Below are positions 1 through 12,779 of a stretch of DNA of 64,000 bases, in pieces. The stretch covers positions 124,001-188,000 of the forward strand of contig VZRS01009490.1 of assembly GCA_013398055.1 (NCBI GenBank), in the 5' to 3' direction. Source of the stretch: Ifrita kowaldi. Its lineage: Eukaryota; Chordata; Aves; Passeriformes; Cinclosomatidae. Both the position numbers and the translations under genes were made by a program. Under the pieces are notes generated by a model, which had not been told where the DNA came from, did not search any database, and saw only the letters and a list, made by a program, of their open reading frames with translations. Each line of letters begins with the position of its first letter. The first letter of the stretch is position 1.

Positions 1-2556
1 TTCTATTACTTTCCTAAAGTATTCAGTTATATCCACAGGAATGCCACTGGATATCCATAAGACCACTGTTTTCCCTGTTTTTGTGTGCTTCATAGGTAAA
101 GTCCTTGTGAGGTTCAAAGTATTAAAAGACATAAATAATATTAAAATCTATAATAAAATTTCAGCGTTAAAACTTTTGATGTCCACCATAAGCTAGAACA
201 GAGTTGCAATTCAGGGCAAGAGAAACACTATGTCACACATTGCCGTGATGTTATCACTGATGTTATTCAACATTGCAATATATTAAAGCATTATGATGCC
301 TGGAAAATATTCACAAGTTGTCATCTTTACCCTAATAACATCCTAGGGGCAAAAAGATTTCTTCCCCACATACCAACATGCAAGAGCGTCAGCTTTATAA
401 CTCCTGCCTATGAATTACACCAGGAGGAGTCAGTTTCACTGGCAACAATTCAAACCCAGGAAAGTCAGGACAATGAAGTGACTTCAAAGGAACATGAATT
501 ATTGGAAAGATCATGCAAGAGCAGGCTAAGTATTCAACCTTAACACGGTTCAGTTTCATCAGATTCCAAATTGCAGGAACCAATTATTTTTTTGTCACAG
601 CAAATCTCTCATATCTCAGAGCCTGGCTCCATCCTGATGTGCAGCTGCAACTCTATTAGTGTAAATCAAAAAGAAAAAATGAAAACAAAACCAACGACCA
701 TGGAAAAAAAAAAAAAAGGCAAACCCAAACTCCAAGGGACATACACAAGTGCAAAGTCTGAATAAAGCCACACAGACCCTGATGCTGAGGCTGACCCACA
801 TTTCTGCAGAGGACAAGCTCTTAAAATAAATGTTACCAAAGCACTGAAATCCATTCAACAGTTACTCTAAGATGATTCTACTTAATGAGAGACTTCTCTT
901 CAGCCACAAGTTATAAATAGGAGCATTGTCTTTGCATAGTGTGAATCTCACAGCAAACTGAACATTTCTGGGGGAAATTCAGAGATTTAATCGAGGAATG
1001 GATTATATCATCCCATTGCTCATTTTAGGGAAAGAATGAGAAGGGGGCGAAGTATTTTTCCATCCATGTGTCTCTGAGGCATGTTAAGACTTACCTTATT
1101 CCTGAGCTCTGTCCTGCAGCAGAGGATTGCCTTTAGGAATGCTTTTCCTGCAGGCTACAGCCCTGCAAGTAAACAGGCAGGGACGGGCAGGATGTGGGCA
1201 GAACTTGGGAACTTCTCTACCCCTCCCAGGGACCAAAGTAGCCTCAGAGCCACCACAAATGCAGAAGAGAAGGATGGTAAGGAAGGGCTACCCCTGCCAT
1301 GGTGCCTCCCATGATTGCTGCCCTCAGCTCCAGCCTGGCCAGGGGAACACACAGGCACAGCTTAACACCCCTTCCCTCTGCTGGCAGATCCACCAGAGCC
1401 TCTCCTGGTCCCAGGATCAGCACTCCCAGACTGGGGGATTCACTGGCGTTTGCAGATACCCTTTTAATTCAGATTGCTTCCTGGCACTCTCAGGTCAGTG
1501 GCTTCTAGTCGGTGATTTCGAGTATCTCTGATGAAATTGCCTAGGAAGGATGTTGCCAGAAATGTTCCAGCTCACCTGCTTTGCTGCAGAGAGCAGTCTG
1601 AGGACATTATTTTTTCGCAATATTGTCATATACAATTTTTAAAAAACAATTAAGTCATAATTTTAAACCTACAGGTTTTGACAAATATTGAAAGCATTAG
1701 AAAAGATATGCATTTTTAAGCATATGCATTTTAAAAATTATGTATTTTTAATAGTTCAGGTATTCCTTCTGAAATTATCACATCAGTGGAAGCCAACACA
1801 GACAATTGTTTTATTAAATACCACACCCTGAGATATGTGATTTAGTCTTTGCTGGCCCTGCTGATTTAGTAACACGGCTCACAAAAGGATCGATGTTCAG
1901 GCAATCCCACTGGTCTCTCGGCACACCTCTTAGCAGATTAAAGCACTCCATAATTTTTTATTGGAATGACAGGATCTGTCCCTAAATAAAGACAACACAA
2001 TAGAAGCATCGATAAAGTGGGAGTCATTTTCCACTTAAGTCTGTTTAACATCAAAGACACTGTTGAAACCTTAAAACACAGAAAATAATTGCTAGTGACA
2101 GAGTCCTTCTTAGGCTTCATAGATTTATTCCTGGAAAATATTAAGCCCATGGGAAAGATTACATAATTTTTTTTGTTAGTAATTCCCCTTCTGCTTGCAC
2201 ACTGTTTAAAACAAATCCAAAAAAATTGATTTTTACTGTCTAAGAAAGCATCAGTATGAACAAGGTCAGAGGCCTTTCCCCAAATTCAGGTGATACAATG
2301 AAGGACCTTAGCAAAAGAATTTTTGAGCCTTAAATATAGAGTTGAATATAAAGTAATCCCTGAACTCCCACCCATACAGAAAACCTACTTATTTTCATCA
2401 ACCAGTTTTCTCATTAAAAGTTTGACATTTGGGACCCTACAACACAGAAGCAGGCACTGAACTAGACATGCCTGCCATGTTTTGAACATGGTCACCAAAG
2501 TGAGCAGTATTTTCGGTATTTCATCCTGAAACTTTCCCTTGAGTGGCACCACTGAT
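1..2556. other. Intergenic, no gene seen
   Basis: AT-rich sequence with an A-run at about 703-717 and a slightly richer patch at 1080-1530. Overlapping short frames there (longest 134 aa) show no recognisable domain. No repeat is recognised. Confidence 0.6.
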
Positions 2557-2629
2557 GGGGAATTAGCTCAAATGGTAGAGCGCTCGCTTAGCATGCGAGA
2601 GGCAGCGGGATCGATGCCCGCATTCTCCA
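2557..2629 (+). tRNA. tRNA-Ala, anticodon AGC
   Basis: This is a complete 73-nt tRNA gene. The acceptor stem GGGGAAT pairs with ATTCTCC with one G-T wobble, and the discriminator base is A. The D-arm GCTC/GAGC, anticodon stem CTCGC/GCGAG and T-stem GCGGG/CCCGC all pair fully. The anticodon AGC sits at 2590-2592. There is no intron and no encoded CCA, as expected in eukaryotes. A T4 run at 2633-2636 serves as the RNA polymerase III terminator. From recall it is almost identical to vertebrate tRNA-Ala(AGC), with one visible difference in the variable loop. The product decodes GCU, and GCC/GCA/GCG-type codons only as far as wobble permits after A34 modification. No poly(A) tail or CR1 tail follows it directly, so it looks like a true gene and not a retrocopy. 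I see no second functional tRNA nearby. Confidence 0.93.
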
Positions 2630-2632
2630 GTG

Positions 2633-2636
2633 TTTT
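2633..2636 (+). terminator. Pol III terminator of the tRNA-Ala gene
   Basis: A run of four T residues begins four bases after the discriminator base of the tRNA gene. This is the usual minimal RNA polymerase III termination signal in vertebrates. Confidence 0.75.
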
Positions 2637-2682
2637 CAGAATTTATTTCATTACGAACCAGATGGCAGCATTTGAAATTGTT

Positions 2683-2825
2683 CTGAGATGAGCTCAGTTG
2701 GTCAGAGCCTGGTGCTGATAACGCCAAGGTTGTGGGTTCGATCCCCGTGGGGACCATTCACTTAAGAGCTGGACTCAATGAGCCTTGTGGGTCCCTTCCA
2801 GCTCAGGCTATTCTGTGCTTCTGTG
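2683..2825 (+). mobile_element. tRNA-Ile-headed SINE with CR1 tail (TguSINE1-like)
   Basis: The head resembles tRNA-Ile from the D-arm (A box AGCTCAGTTGG) through the anticodon region (CTGATAAC, anticodon GAT) to a good B box, GGTTCGATCC, at 2735-2744. It then runs into the 3' end of a CR1 element (GGGTCCCTTCCAGCTC) and stops in ATTCTGTG-like repeats at about 2809-2825. This chimeric design is that of TguSINE1, a family described from passerine birds and thought to be mobilised by CR1 reverse transcriptase through the shared tail. The acceptor stem does not pair, so it is not a working tRNA gene. The family name is from memory; the structure is visible in the sequence. Confidence 0.85.
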
Positions 2826-3594
2826 GTCATTGATGGAAGATGTAAGTGTTTACTCTCCTTCAAGCATCAGACTAACATTTTTTTTCATTTAGTAAGAAAT
2901 GGATATCATGTTTCTCCTTTCTCCTAGAAATTAATAGCACAAACTTTTGAAAGTTGTCCCTGCTATCTAATACTTTACAAGCTCCTTCTGCAATTTTTAG
3001 CTTTTAGCTCCAATTCTTTTCACTTTTTATGATTTTGTGTCCCAGGAGATTAAATTCAGGGTGTTTTGTGATTCAGTTTGACTTCTCCAAGAAGGCCACG
3101 AGCTTGTCTTTTGTGAAAAATCATGAGTTAAAAGAACAACCTCCTGTGAAATAAAAGATTTCACAAGTCCTAGGACCAAAGGAAAATGCTGCTTAATGTG
3201 AATTACATGGTTTAGATGATTGTTGACCCAACAATCATTCAAATTCTTGGGAAGAAGACTCTGCTCTTGGCAGCAGGCAACACAGTTGAAACAACAGCAA
3301 TTCTGGAAGCATGAAATGCTGATCACCAACTCTCTTCAAAACCCTCTAGGACAGCAGGGACCTGGTGCAAAACCTACAAGACCCCCCTGGTCACTTGTCC
3401 ACTGCTCAGGCATCCGGGTGCTGCTCTTGCAATGTGAGCAGCTACCAAGATGGAGTTTTTAATGAAGAAAGGAAAGTTAGGCAATGAATAAAAAATGCAG
3501 GCAAGTGAGGAGAAAAATAGGGTTATAACCAGACTCTTCACCTGGTCTTTAAAACGCTATTTTTTTAGATGGGGATAGGGGATGGATTTCAGAT

Positions 3595-3754
3595 GAAGAA
3601 GTTGTGGATGCCCCATCCCTGGATGTACAAGGACAGCCTGAATGGGATTTGGAGCAACCTGGACCAGTGGAAGGTGTCCCTGATCATGGCAGGGGGTGGG
3701 AACAAGATGATTTTTGAGGTTCCCTTCAACCCAAACCATTCTGTGATTTCTATG
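3595..3754 (+). mobile_element. CR1 retrotransposon 3' fragment
   Basis: The sequence carries the CR1 3'-end pattern: GTGGATGCCCCATCCCTGG, then GTGGAAGGTGTCCCTG, then CTTCAACCCAAACC, ending in ATTCTGTG-like octamers. It is 5'-truncated, as most CR1 copies are. A 66-aa frame within it has no coding meaning. Confidence 0.85.
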
Positions 3755-4226
3755 GTTCATTTTGTATAAAATTACTGTGACAGAGTCAGAATTAAGCTCA
3801 GTTCAGCTGTCCAAGCTTCACACCAAAAGCAAAGCCCTCCTGTCCCACATTATCTCAGCTGGGACAGGAGCAAAGGGCACCCTGTTTACCAGACTTGATC
3901 CTCGTGTGGAAAGATTTACCTTGTAATAGACAGGATTTCACTAAGCCCATGAGTACACAGCATTAAAGGTCCAAAGGGGCTAAGAGCCTCCTCAAAGCTC
4001 CCATTCTTCCCAATGGTACTGAAGGAGAAAAACTCTCCTATGAGCTTTGCAGCCATCCAATTCAGCATCATGTCACAGAAGAGAGAAGGGATTAGCACTT
4101 ATCATCTGATCGGGCAAACAAGTTAGCCAAACAAGAAGAGCTGGTAATGAGGCAGAAAAGCTGTTTGGACAATGGCACAGATCCTCCCACCTAGGCATGA
4201 ATCAAGAGTATTCATAATACTGCTAT

Positions 4227-4294
4227 TTAATTGAGAGACTCCATATATAAAGGCCAATTTTTAATTGAGACACTCGAGTAGATAAAGGTCAAGT
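4227..4294 (+). repeat. Imperfect 34-bp tandem duplication with TATA-like core
   Basis: TTAATTGAGA begins at 4227 and again at 4261. Each copy continues with a related ACTC...TAAAGG.CAA segment. The first copy contains TATATAAAGG (4243-4252), a strong TATA-box match; in the second it has become GATAAAGG. Confidence 0.65.
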
Positions 4295-5446
4295 TTTTGC
4301 AGACAGCATAGGACTGACAAAAGAAAAAATCCATGCTCTGTGGAGCTTCTTAATGACAAATCAGAATTAATAAACCTTGTCCTATTTGTAACAGGAATAA
4401 GTGAAATGATCATTTATGCAAGTGTCCGTTCCACAGGAAATTGTTGCCTGCCATGTTCCAGCAATTATTTTGGTTTCAAAGCAACACTGGCTTCATGTCA
4501 GAATTGTCTTAAAGTTGCACTAAATCAACCCAAAGGCTGGTATTTCCCAAAGCCAACTTAATTCCTCCTCTTCCATGGGCCCTGGATGAGAGAGAAGAGG
4601 TTTTTAAAGATAATGTGCAGTCCAACAGCCTAAGGCTACCTCTGTCATCTCTGACACTCAGCTATATGACATCACTGTCACATCATGTATCTCCTGAATC
4701 TGATACCTGGGATAAGTAGTCACATCACCCCTCTACAGCAATTACAGACCCTCCTGCTCACCCAAACTGGTTTTTTAATCAGTACAAAACTTTTCAATTT
4801 ATTGACAGATACCACTGATATTGGGTCAACAGCCATGGCCACTCCAGGCTGCTGTGGGGAATCAGTCCTGCTGAGACTCTGCTGAGTCTTATTGAAATTA
4901 TGAGGTTTCCTCTGACCAAATATAGAGATTTACAGTGTAGTTGTCTATATATGAGTAAACCACCTGCCAGCCCTCTACAATCCATAAAGAGAAACAGACA
5001 CTTCCAGGGAGTAATATATTTCAAAAAGGTCAGACAAATTACCCTGAAAAACTTTGTATTTTTTACACCATTTTAAGGCAGCAAGGGATGTCTGGCTGAG
5101 AGTGAGGATCAACAACAGACATCTAAATCTACGTGAAGTGACCCAACATGACATCTTGGACAGGAAAGGCCCATCTCCACACACACTCAGCCTCTCTGAT
5201 TGAGAAAGACAGACCCAAGATAGGTTAAATGCCACACAAACCAGTGTCACAGCCTTTTATCCCATGTTATGTTCACCCATGCCATGGGCCTTTGCAATTA
5301 TTTAAGGGAATTGAGCCCATGATATATTCATCTACAAGTCACTGGTGAAGAGAAGTACAAAGGCATAGAGCTAAGGGAAAAAGTGACACTGGTTAAACCA
5401 AAGTTATTTCTGCTTATTTCTGGTGGGATTTTTCTTGTTTAGTTTT

Positions 5447-5560
5447 GATTTGGGTTGTTTTGGGGTTTCTTGGGTTTTTTTGGGTTTTGGGGTTTTTTTG
5501 TTTTTTGTTTTTTGTTTTTGGGGGGTTTTTTGTGTGTGTGTTTTTTTTGGTTTTTTTTTC
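5447..5560 (+). repeat. T/G-rich low-complexity tract with quadruplex motif
   Basis: T runs alternate with G runs. Four runs of three or four G at 5462-5492 have loops of 6, 7 and 4 bases and fit the quadruplex pattern. A G6 run follows at 5520-5525, then a short (GT)n. It resembles no transposon tail that I know. Confidence 0.75.
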
Positions 5561-7670
5561 ATTTTGCTCTGTTTAGGTTTTTTTCCTTCTGAATTCTAAA
5601 GACCTACAAAACTGCCAGCAACTCTTTCAACTAGGGGGACAGACTTCCCCAAACTCCCCAAAACTCAGTGTACCCTCTGTGGCTTCCTTGGCTGGGCAGG
5701 ATCTGCCTTAGAGGTTATTGCCTTCAAAAACATTCTCTGGGAGAGAGACAGGGAGCAGAGCCATAGACATGAAAGTGGGGAGAAATTGAAGTAAGAGTAA
5801 ATAGGTTTGTTTATCATACCAGTGGAATCTGGTATAAGGGTACTTGATGCTTTATCTGTTTTCCTACACGTTATCAGTCTCAGCTCAGAAAACTGCTGAA
5901 GGAAATCAGCAGCTCTTTGACTTCGCTGTGTCACCACATCCAAAATTAGCAACTTAATTTTGTAGCCCACTTGTAACTGCCTGGGGTCATGGCCCATAGT
6001 CTGGGAACAGTTGCTAAGGGAAGTGAAAAGGATGCTAAGGGAAGAAAATGTGGCAGTAAAAATATATACTGAAAAGGAGAAAAAAATCCAAGGCAGCGAT
6101 AAAAATAAATAATGGCAGAACAGCGAATTTAAAAGGAGAAGAAAAATGTAGTCAAATATATACAAATAGTTTGAGTAAAAACTGAACAGAAAATGTACTC
6201 AGTAATAAACCCAAGGGATAGCAAAGAAAGAAGATAATATAAGCCCAGTTGCAAACTGTTTTAATTTCGGGAATCAATCATAAAAGTACTTATCCGTATA
6301 ATTAAGAAAAGCCTCCAGAAAACATAAAAATCACTCTCAGAAACACTCTAGAGGTGGTACCATAATTAAACAGCAAAGCAGGACAAGGGAAATTGCCTTG
6401 AAACAACTCAAGGTGGCTTATGAAATATCAGACTTGAACAAGAATTGTCAACCCATCTGCTAGAAATGAGCCGCTCACTCCTGCCCCAGCCTCCCAGGGC
6501 AGCTGAACAGATTTATTATCTATGTTAAAGCACTTTCCTTTAAAAAAGGAATGGTTTTTTTTTCTTCTCCGTCTTTCTGCAGGAACACGAAGCACTGTCC
6601 ATGGCAGAGCTACACCATCAGGTCCTGTGCTCAGACTGAGCATCCCGGGCTTTCAGGTCACGGAAATGAGGCAGATCTGAGCTTTGTCAGTGCTCACGCA
6701 GGAACAGAAGAATTCCAAGTGCTACAGAAGAGCTGTGCCTTGCTGCCTCTTGGCCGATGCTGAATTAATTTCCCAGTCAGGATTTAAAACCACTGTGCCT
6801 GACCACCCTGTCCAGACCCAGTCAGTGGGGTTTGCTGCAGATTTTCTGGTATGTCTTGCAAAGATAAGCACTGAGAAACATTCTTTTATCAAGCATTACA
6901 ATAGACTGAAAACCATGTGTTCCTTTCCTTGTAGACTCATTAGAGTATTTAACTTATTGTGAAGAAAGAGCAGTCCTACCACCAAAATGGATAAAGGGTT
7001 TCAGGGATGTCCAGCACAACAAGTGCTGTGAAATAGGTACCAGCTGTTGTTTCATTTCTAAGAACTGCAGTGGCAATCAAGAGAGTCCACACAGATTATT
7101 TGTAGCCCTTATCTGCTGGTGAAATTGGAATTAGTGAAGTTCTGTCATACAAGAGGTAATTAGTTTTACACTAAGCATGGAGCCAGCAGAAATCTCCCAG
7201 TACCTCTAAACTTTACAGCTCAAAGAAAATCTTTGCAATCAAGAGGCAGAGTAATTCTTCCTATGGTAATCAGTATTAACCAGGTTGCTCTGGAAGGAAA
7301 TACCTGGGTGCTGACCATGGGCACACAATTCAACGTGGTTGAGCACTGAAAAAATTTCATTTGGGCAATAAGCAGTCAAACCACAACCACGTGTTTGCTA
7401 AGCTTAGAACAAAGACCATGAGTCCAAAAATAACTAAATCTTTCAATGGTTTAAACTTGCCCTCAAATGTGAAGTGAAATATGGCAGTTTTGACATCTCT
7501 TATTAAAATCACTTAAAAATCAATATTCAGGACATAACAATAATCAAATCAAGTTGCTTAAACCGAACTCAGGGGATTCTTCTGTTCTGCAAAGAATCAA
7601 AGATTAATTTCTAAGGAACTGAATCAATGCAAAGTAAATAGATTCTGATGAGCTGGAGAAGGATAACTTA

Positions 7671-7690
7671 CATCTACTGCATAGTAGATG
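7671..7690. repeat. Short inverted repeat (8-bp stem, 4-bp loop)
   Basis: CATCTACT and AGTAGATG form a perfect 8-bp stem around a GCAT loop. No associated gene or terminator context is visible. Confidence 0.7.
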
Positions 7691-8920
7691 AGCTCTGCGA
7701 TAACAGCACTCCCTGAGCAGAGGAAATCTACACAACTGCATAATCAGGACTGACAGCACTTGCAAAACATGACCTGTAACTCTGTTTCATTCATTCCTAA
7801 TGAATAATCAAGGCTAACACAGCTTGGAGAAGCTTTGTGGCATGTGATCAGATCAGGTACAGGTTTGGCACTTTTTGGCCAGCTCTGCAGCCCCACACCC
7901 TGGGGTGGCATCTGTGACTCCTCAGTGGGCTCCCAGGACAGGCTGCTTTGCTTTTTCTGTAGAGCAAGGGTTTGCAAGTGAGTGCCAGAGCTCACAGGCA
8001 CCTGCCCAGTCTTTACTGATCAATTTTCTCCGTACTAGGAAAGAAATGGGAAGTTTTTAGAGAGTATTCATACCGCTTTACAGGAAGAAGCCTTCTGAAG
8101 TCAAAATACTTCCAGAAATCTCAGACCCTTGTTACTGTACACAGAGGTACCAGATATTTGCCATGAAAACCTCAATGTAATAAAGAATAGCAACTCAGCC
8201 CACTTTGATCTCCCAAATGAACTTTTTTTTTTCAGGTTGCATCTAGCAGTACAAGGAATCAAAAGGTGTCTCACTACTTGCTTCACCCAATTTGTGAAAT
8301 AAATTTTCCACTAAACAACATATCTGTTGCATATCAATAATGGTTATTATAGAGGTGGGTTGTTTCTTTTTTTTCCCCCACTCCAGATTAAATTTCCAAG
8401 CTATAACACAAGTCCCTGGCGGCTGATGTACCCACCATCAACCCACCTACTGCCAATCCTGAAACAGTTTTCTCAGGGCAATAATAGTGTGTGCATACTT
8501 TTTCTTTGCTATGAGAAGTATGAGCTATTCAACTGACCTTCTAGTGATGCTGAAAAGTAAATATTATCAGTTTACTCCCACCCTCATGGTCAGACAGAAA
8601 ACTTGTCCCACAAGCAGAACTATCCATCCTGTTTCGTGGCTCACATTCACATGGTAATTTCTTTTCAGCCTAGTCAGTGGAGCTGGACATCAAGAGTAAA
8701 GCAGGGAGAAGAAATAAGGGCATTGTCCCCCACCCCTTGCTCCCAGCCAAGCTCCTCTGCTGTGATTGCCAGCCCAGGGTTTGTAATTGCTGATCACAAC
8801 CCCCATGGCAGCCTGCACCAGCAAGGGCAAAGGAGATCACATAAAGGAAAAGTCCTGAGATGGAAAACGAGGGCTGTAGGGATCTTGGTGCTCCACTGTT
8901 ATGTCTGAATAGAAGACCTG

Positions 8921-9213
8921 CGAGGAGGTTGGTTTCTTCTCCCAGGTGACAGGGACAGGACAAGAGGAAATGGCCTTGAATTGCAACAGGGAAGGTTGAG
9001 ATTGGAGATTGTGAAGGATTTCTTCAGTAAAAGGGTTGTCAACCATTGGAAGAGGCCCAGGGAAGCTGTGGAGTCACCATCCCTGCAGTATTTAAAATGC
9101 ATGTGGTACTCGGGGACATCATTTAGTGGTAGACACAACAGTGCTGGGTTAATGGTTGGACTTGATGTTGTTAGGGGTCTTTTCCAACCTAAACAGTTCT
9201 ATTATTCTCTGAT
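8921..9213 (+). mobile_element. CR1 retrotransposon 3' fragment
   Basis: Typical CR1 3' end with GGCCTTGAATTGCAACAGGG, GAGTCACCATCCCTG, GGTTGGACTTGATG and TTTTCCAACCT, then a decayed octamer tail. Frames of up to 114 aa crossing it are not genes. Confidence 0.88.
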
Positions 9214-12200
9214 TTCATACTTATCAAGAAATCACCTCCAGCTAGTTCCCTTTGCAACTAAAATGTTGCAAATTGTTACAGAATATATTATTCAATTAAT
9301 AAGAAATCAGGATGCTTTGAACTAACATAAACCTTCTGATTTGTTTGGGATATTTTTAGGAACTTAAGGCCAAAATTCATGTAAAACCTCCTTCTCGTAT
9401 TATCTCTTATTCACAGCTGGAAGAACTGACTGTTCACAGATTCAATGACTTGCCAAACGCTGCCGGTGCTACATCCTCAATCCATAGCTCCTGACTGCAC
9501 TTCAGTGAGCTGAAATGTTAAGGTAAAAATTCTTAACTTCACCTGTAATTTACTGATCCTTGATGACATTTATAAATCAAGAACACTGGGACTAAGACCT
9601 CCTCCCCCCTGAAAAAAAACCAACAAAACCTAGCAGTGTATTTTAAACAAAATTTGAAATTAAAAACTGTAAAATAAATGTTACAATTATTGCCTTGTGA
9701 GTTTTCACTTGCTTGCATAGGAGAATGCAAGTCTGAGTGCACCTTGAGCAGATCACTTCAGGACTTAAGACTTGCAAGCCTCCCAAAAGCACCACGGGAG
9801 ATCTTTGCAGAAGTTTCTTTCTGCAGAATGCATTCCTCTGCTTGGCTCCACTCATGGAGCTGGGACAGACATCTCAGCCAAGCTTTGCTCCTGCCAGCTT
9901 CAGAAGCCTGATGTGATTTCCACTGAAGGGGATCATTAAACTTCCAGCAGCAACTAGAAGAAGCCTCTAGGAAAACACCAAGTAAAATGAAGAACATGAT
10001 GAAGAAAATTACCAGAATGAGTTTGTGTCCAAAGAAGATTAGGTTCCAATATGTCCATTTTCCTGGTTTTTCTGCTGCTGTACTTACATTTCCTAGAAGA
10101 ATTAAAAAAAAATATTCCCCGTTCCTCAGTTACAGTTTAGTGATTTCTGTAGATGCTGTCTCCCCCTTTCCTCACTCCCCAAACATGAGTTCTCAAACTC
10201 CAAAACATCTTTGTAACAGCTGGTAGTGCCTAATACAAAGTGAACAGCACCCAGGAAGGACCCAGCATTCCTGACTTTAGATTCACTCAGCCATGGAAAG
10301 ACCTGCAGGAATGAGTCTTCTCTAAAGAGGCAGTTTTAAAGACAAAAATACACCACTACATTTCCTTGCAATGGGAAATAGAGTTGGGAAGCCTGGAAGG
10401 AGATACTTCAGTGTCACAGGAGATAATACATAATTAAAGCTCATGTAAGAATGACTGGGGAATTTGACATTGCCTTAAGAGCTGAAATAGTCCAGTACCA
10501 CCCATACCATTGAGGTGTGGTGGTACAGACAAGATGTTGATATAATGTGAGCTTTTTCCTCAAAGATTTTGCTCCTCATTATGAGAAATGGGAAGAATTT
10601 AAGAATGGTCTTTAAACAGGAAGAATTGTGATCACCTAGCAGTGATTAATCAAAACAGGTTTTAGAAGAAAGCGTTGCAGTATGACAAATTGAAATATCC
10701 TCTGAAGCCAAGATAATTATGGAACAAATCTCAGAAACATATTTTAGCAAGGAAGTTATCACATGCTGGAAACAAAAGTGTTCTTTTACTCCTATTATTT
10801 TCAGTATCATAATCTCCAGAATCAAAAGCTAGCTCTGGCATGTAGCAAAGATGTTTGCCTTAAAACCATATGAAATGCCTGAAGAAGTAAGAAAATACTT
10901 CTGTGTATGTATAGGTGCTATAGACGTGCTCACCCACACATTCTCTGAGTATTGGAGCTCAGAAAAACCTTCCCACAGACCAAAAAAATAAACTAATCCT
11001 TCCACTTCATTCTTCCTCTGTTAGGTTCCCCACTGGGGAGCTTTTCTTCCACTGTAGTAATATGAGTCAGAGTAACATGAGTCAGACAAATACTTCCCCT
11101 GCAATGAGTCTTCCATCAGATGTGTTATTCCAACCCAAAGACTTTTCTCATTCATGGCACAGGTCTCACTCAAATTCAAGAGACAATCACTCAAATCAGA
11201 GAGACTATTATTTTCTGTTAAAACAAACAAGATTTGGCCCCAAACTGATCCCAGGAGAGAGAGGCACCATCATCTGCTGGTTTAAAAGTCAAAAGACCTG
11301 GTTTCCTCCCTTTGCTTTGCAATGTGTTGAGGACTTCCTTTCTGCAAGTTACTTGGAGTAATTCTCCACAAAACCAGATGACATTCATCAGTTGGTGGGC
11401 TGCCTATTCCTAAGCTCAGAACTGGACTCTTCTCCATTTCACCAGAAAAGATGCCAAAGTATCCAACATTGCCTCTTCCTAGAAGCAATAGAACACAACA
11501 CTCTTACTGAAGATGCACGGTGAATCTACAACACATACTCAGGAGTTTCTTTTGTAATAATATTCTATAAACACTTCATTGATATAAAATCAATCTTCAT
11601 GTACTTGATATGTCTAACTGGAAGTTACTTCAGGACACTGTCCCCGTTGTCCAGACCATAGTATTTGTATATTCAGAATAGCAGCGTCTTGGTGGAAAAT
11701 ATGTATGATAGTTGGTAGGGTTGAAACTTTAGTTAAAACTACTAAATTCTTACTCTTAAAAAAAACAAACAAAAAAAGTGATACAGCTTTTGAAGTGGAA
11801 TAAACCTTGCAATTGCCTGCCTGACCTATTTGGCAACACTTCTCCCTATTATTTTATCAATTAGTACCCATACAAACTCCCCCAAAACAGATGTCTAACC
11901 AGTCTTTCATCAAAGAGAAAAAGAAGATTCAGGCATGCACCTACAGTAATTCTGGTTGGTAATTGAGCACATAGTAACACAGAAAGGTTTTGCAGGTGCA
12001 TCTTCCTGAGAATGATCCCATTAGTGTCCACACTGCGCAGATGGGCTGTGTTATTTTAAGATTTTAATCAAAATACCTGCAAGCAGGCACAGCACCACGT
12101 GCATGCTAATGCTGTGAAGTATCAGCAGTCACTACACTCTTTTAAGAACTCTAGCTATGTAAAAACACAGAAGAGAAGGATGATTTAGGCAGTTTGGAGG

Positions 12201-12779
12201 AAGGCTTAGAGGTTACAGCTAGAAGGTGACGCACAGCACATTTGTAATAAATGTGAAGAAAATATCTTGTTAACACGGCTGAGTATTCCCAGATACTGAT
12301 ACAAACTGCACCGACACAAAGACAGAATACAAGAAGGTGTTAGGTCACAGAAATCCCAAGGTATTTATGTTCTGAGACCCAACCCTGAAAACGCTGATTA
12401 TAGTTTAATCTTGACATCTGTCAACCTCCTGTCAATGGCTTTCCTCAATGAAGGCACTACACATCCCTCAGTTGCTGCTCTAACACCTGCAATGAAGTCT
12501 TCTACATCTGCTAGTCCCAATTTGAGGGCTGGCCAAACCTGATTCAGGTGACAGACTCACCTAGCACACTCTGGTCTGAAAACGTTGTTGACTAAATGAG
12601 AAATAAATAAACCCAGCTTAAGAAGAATGGAACACAGTTCCTTCTGGATTTCCTTTGTAAAAGACAGACCCTGTTCCTGCATGTTTGCATAGATAAAAAG
12701 AAATTAGTCTCCTGAATTTGATATTACTTCATGCTGGAGGGAAAAATTAAAAGAAAAAAACGCAGCAGAGGTTGAGTTC
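9214..12779. other. Intergenic, nothing recognised
   Basis: Unique AT-rich sequence. Frames are at most about 100 aa, mutually overlapping, without domains. The base composition starts to rise only at about 12770, at the edge of the CpG island. Confidence 0.55.

Larger units (their letters stand above)
3755..8920. other. Intergenic, no convincing gene
   Basis: Apart from the small duplication at 4227, the T/G tract at 5447 and the inverted repeat at 7671, I see nothing structured. A 166-aa minus-strand frame at 5665-6165 starts in a Phe/Leu/Ser-rich stretch caused by A-rich DNA on the other strand and resembles no known protein. Confidence 0.55.

Noticed and set aside
2683..2755. Second functional tRNA gene (tRNA-Ile)
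   Set aside because: D-, anticodon and T-regions look like tRNA-Ile, but the acceptor stem does not pair and the sequence continues into a CR1 tail, so it is a SINE head.
5665..6165. 166-aa membrane-like protein on the minus strand
   Set aside because: The hydrophobic N-terminus comes from A-rich DNA on the opposite strand. There is no recognisable family, splice site or conservation evidence.
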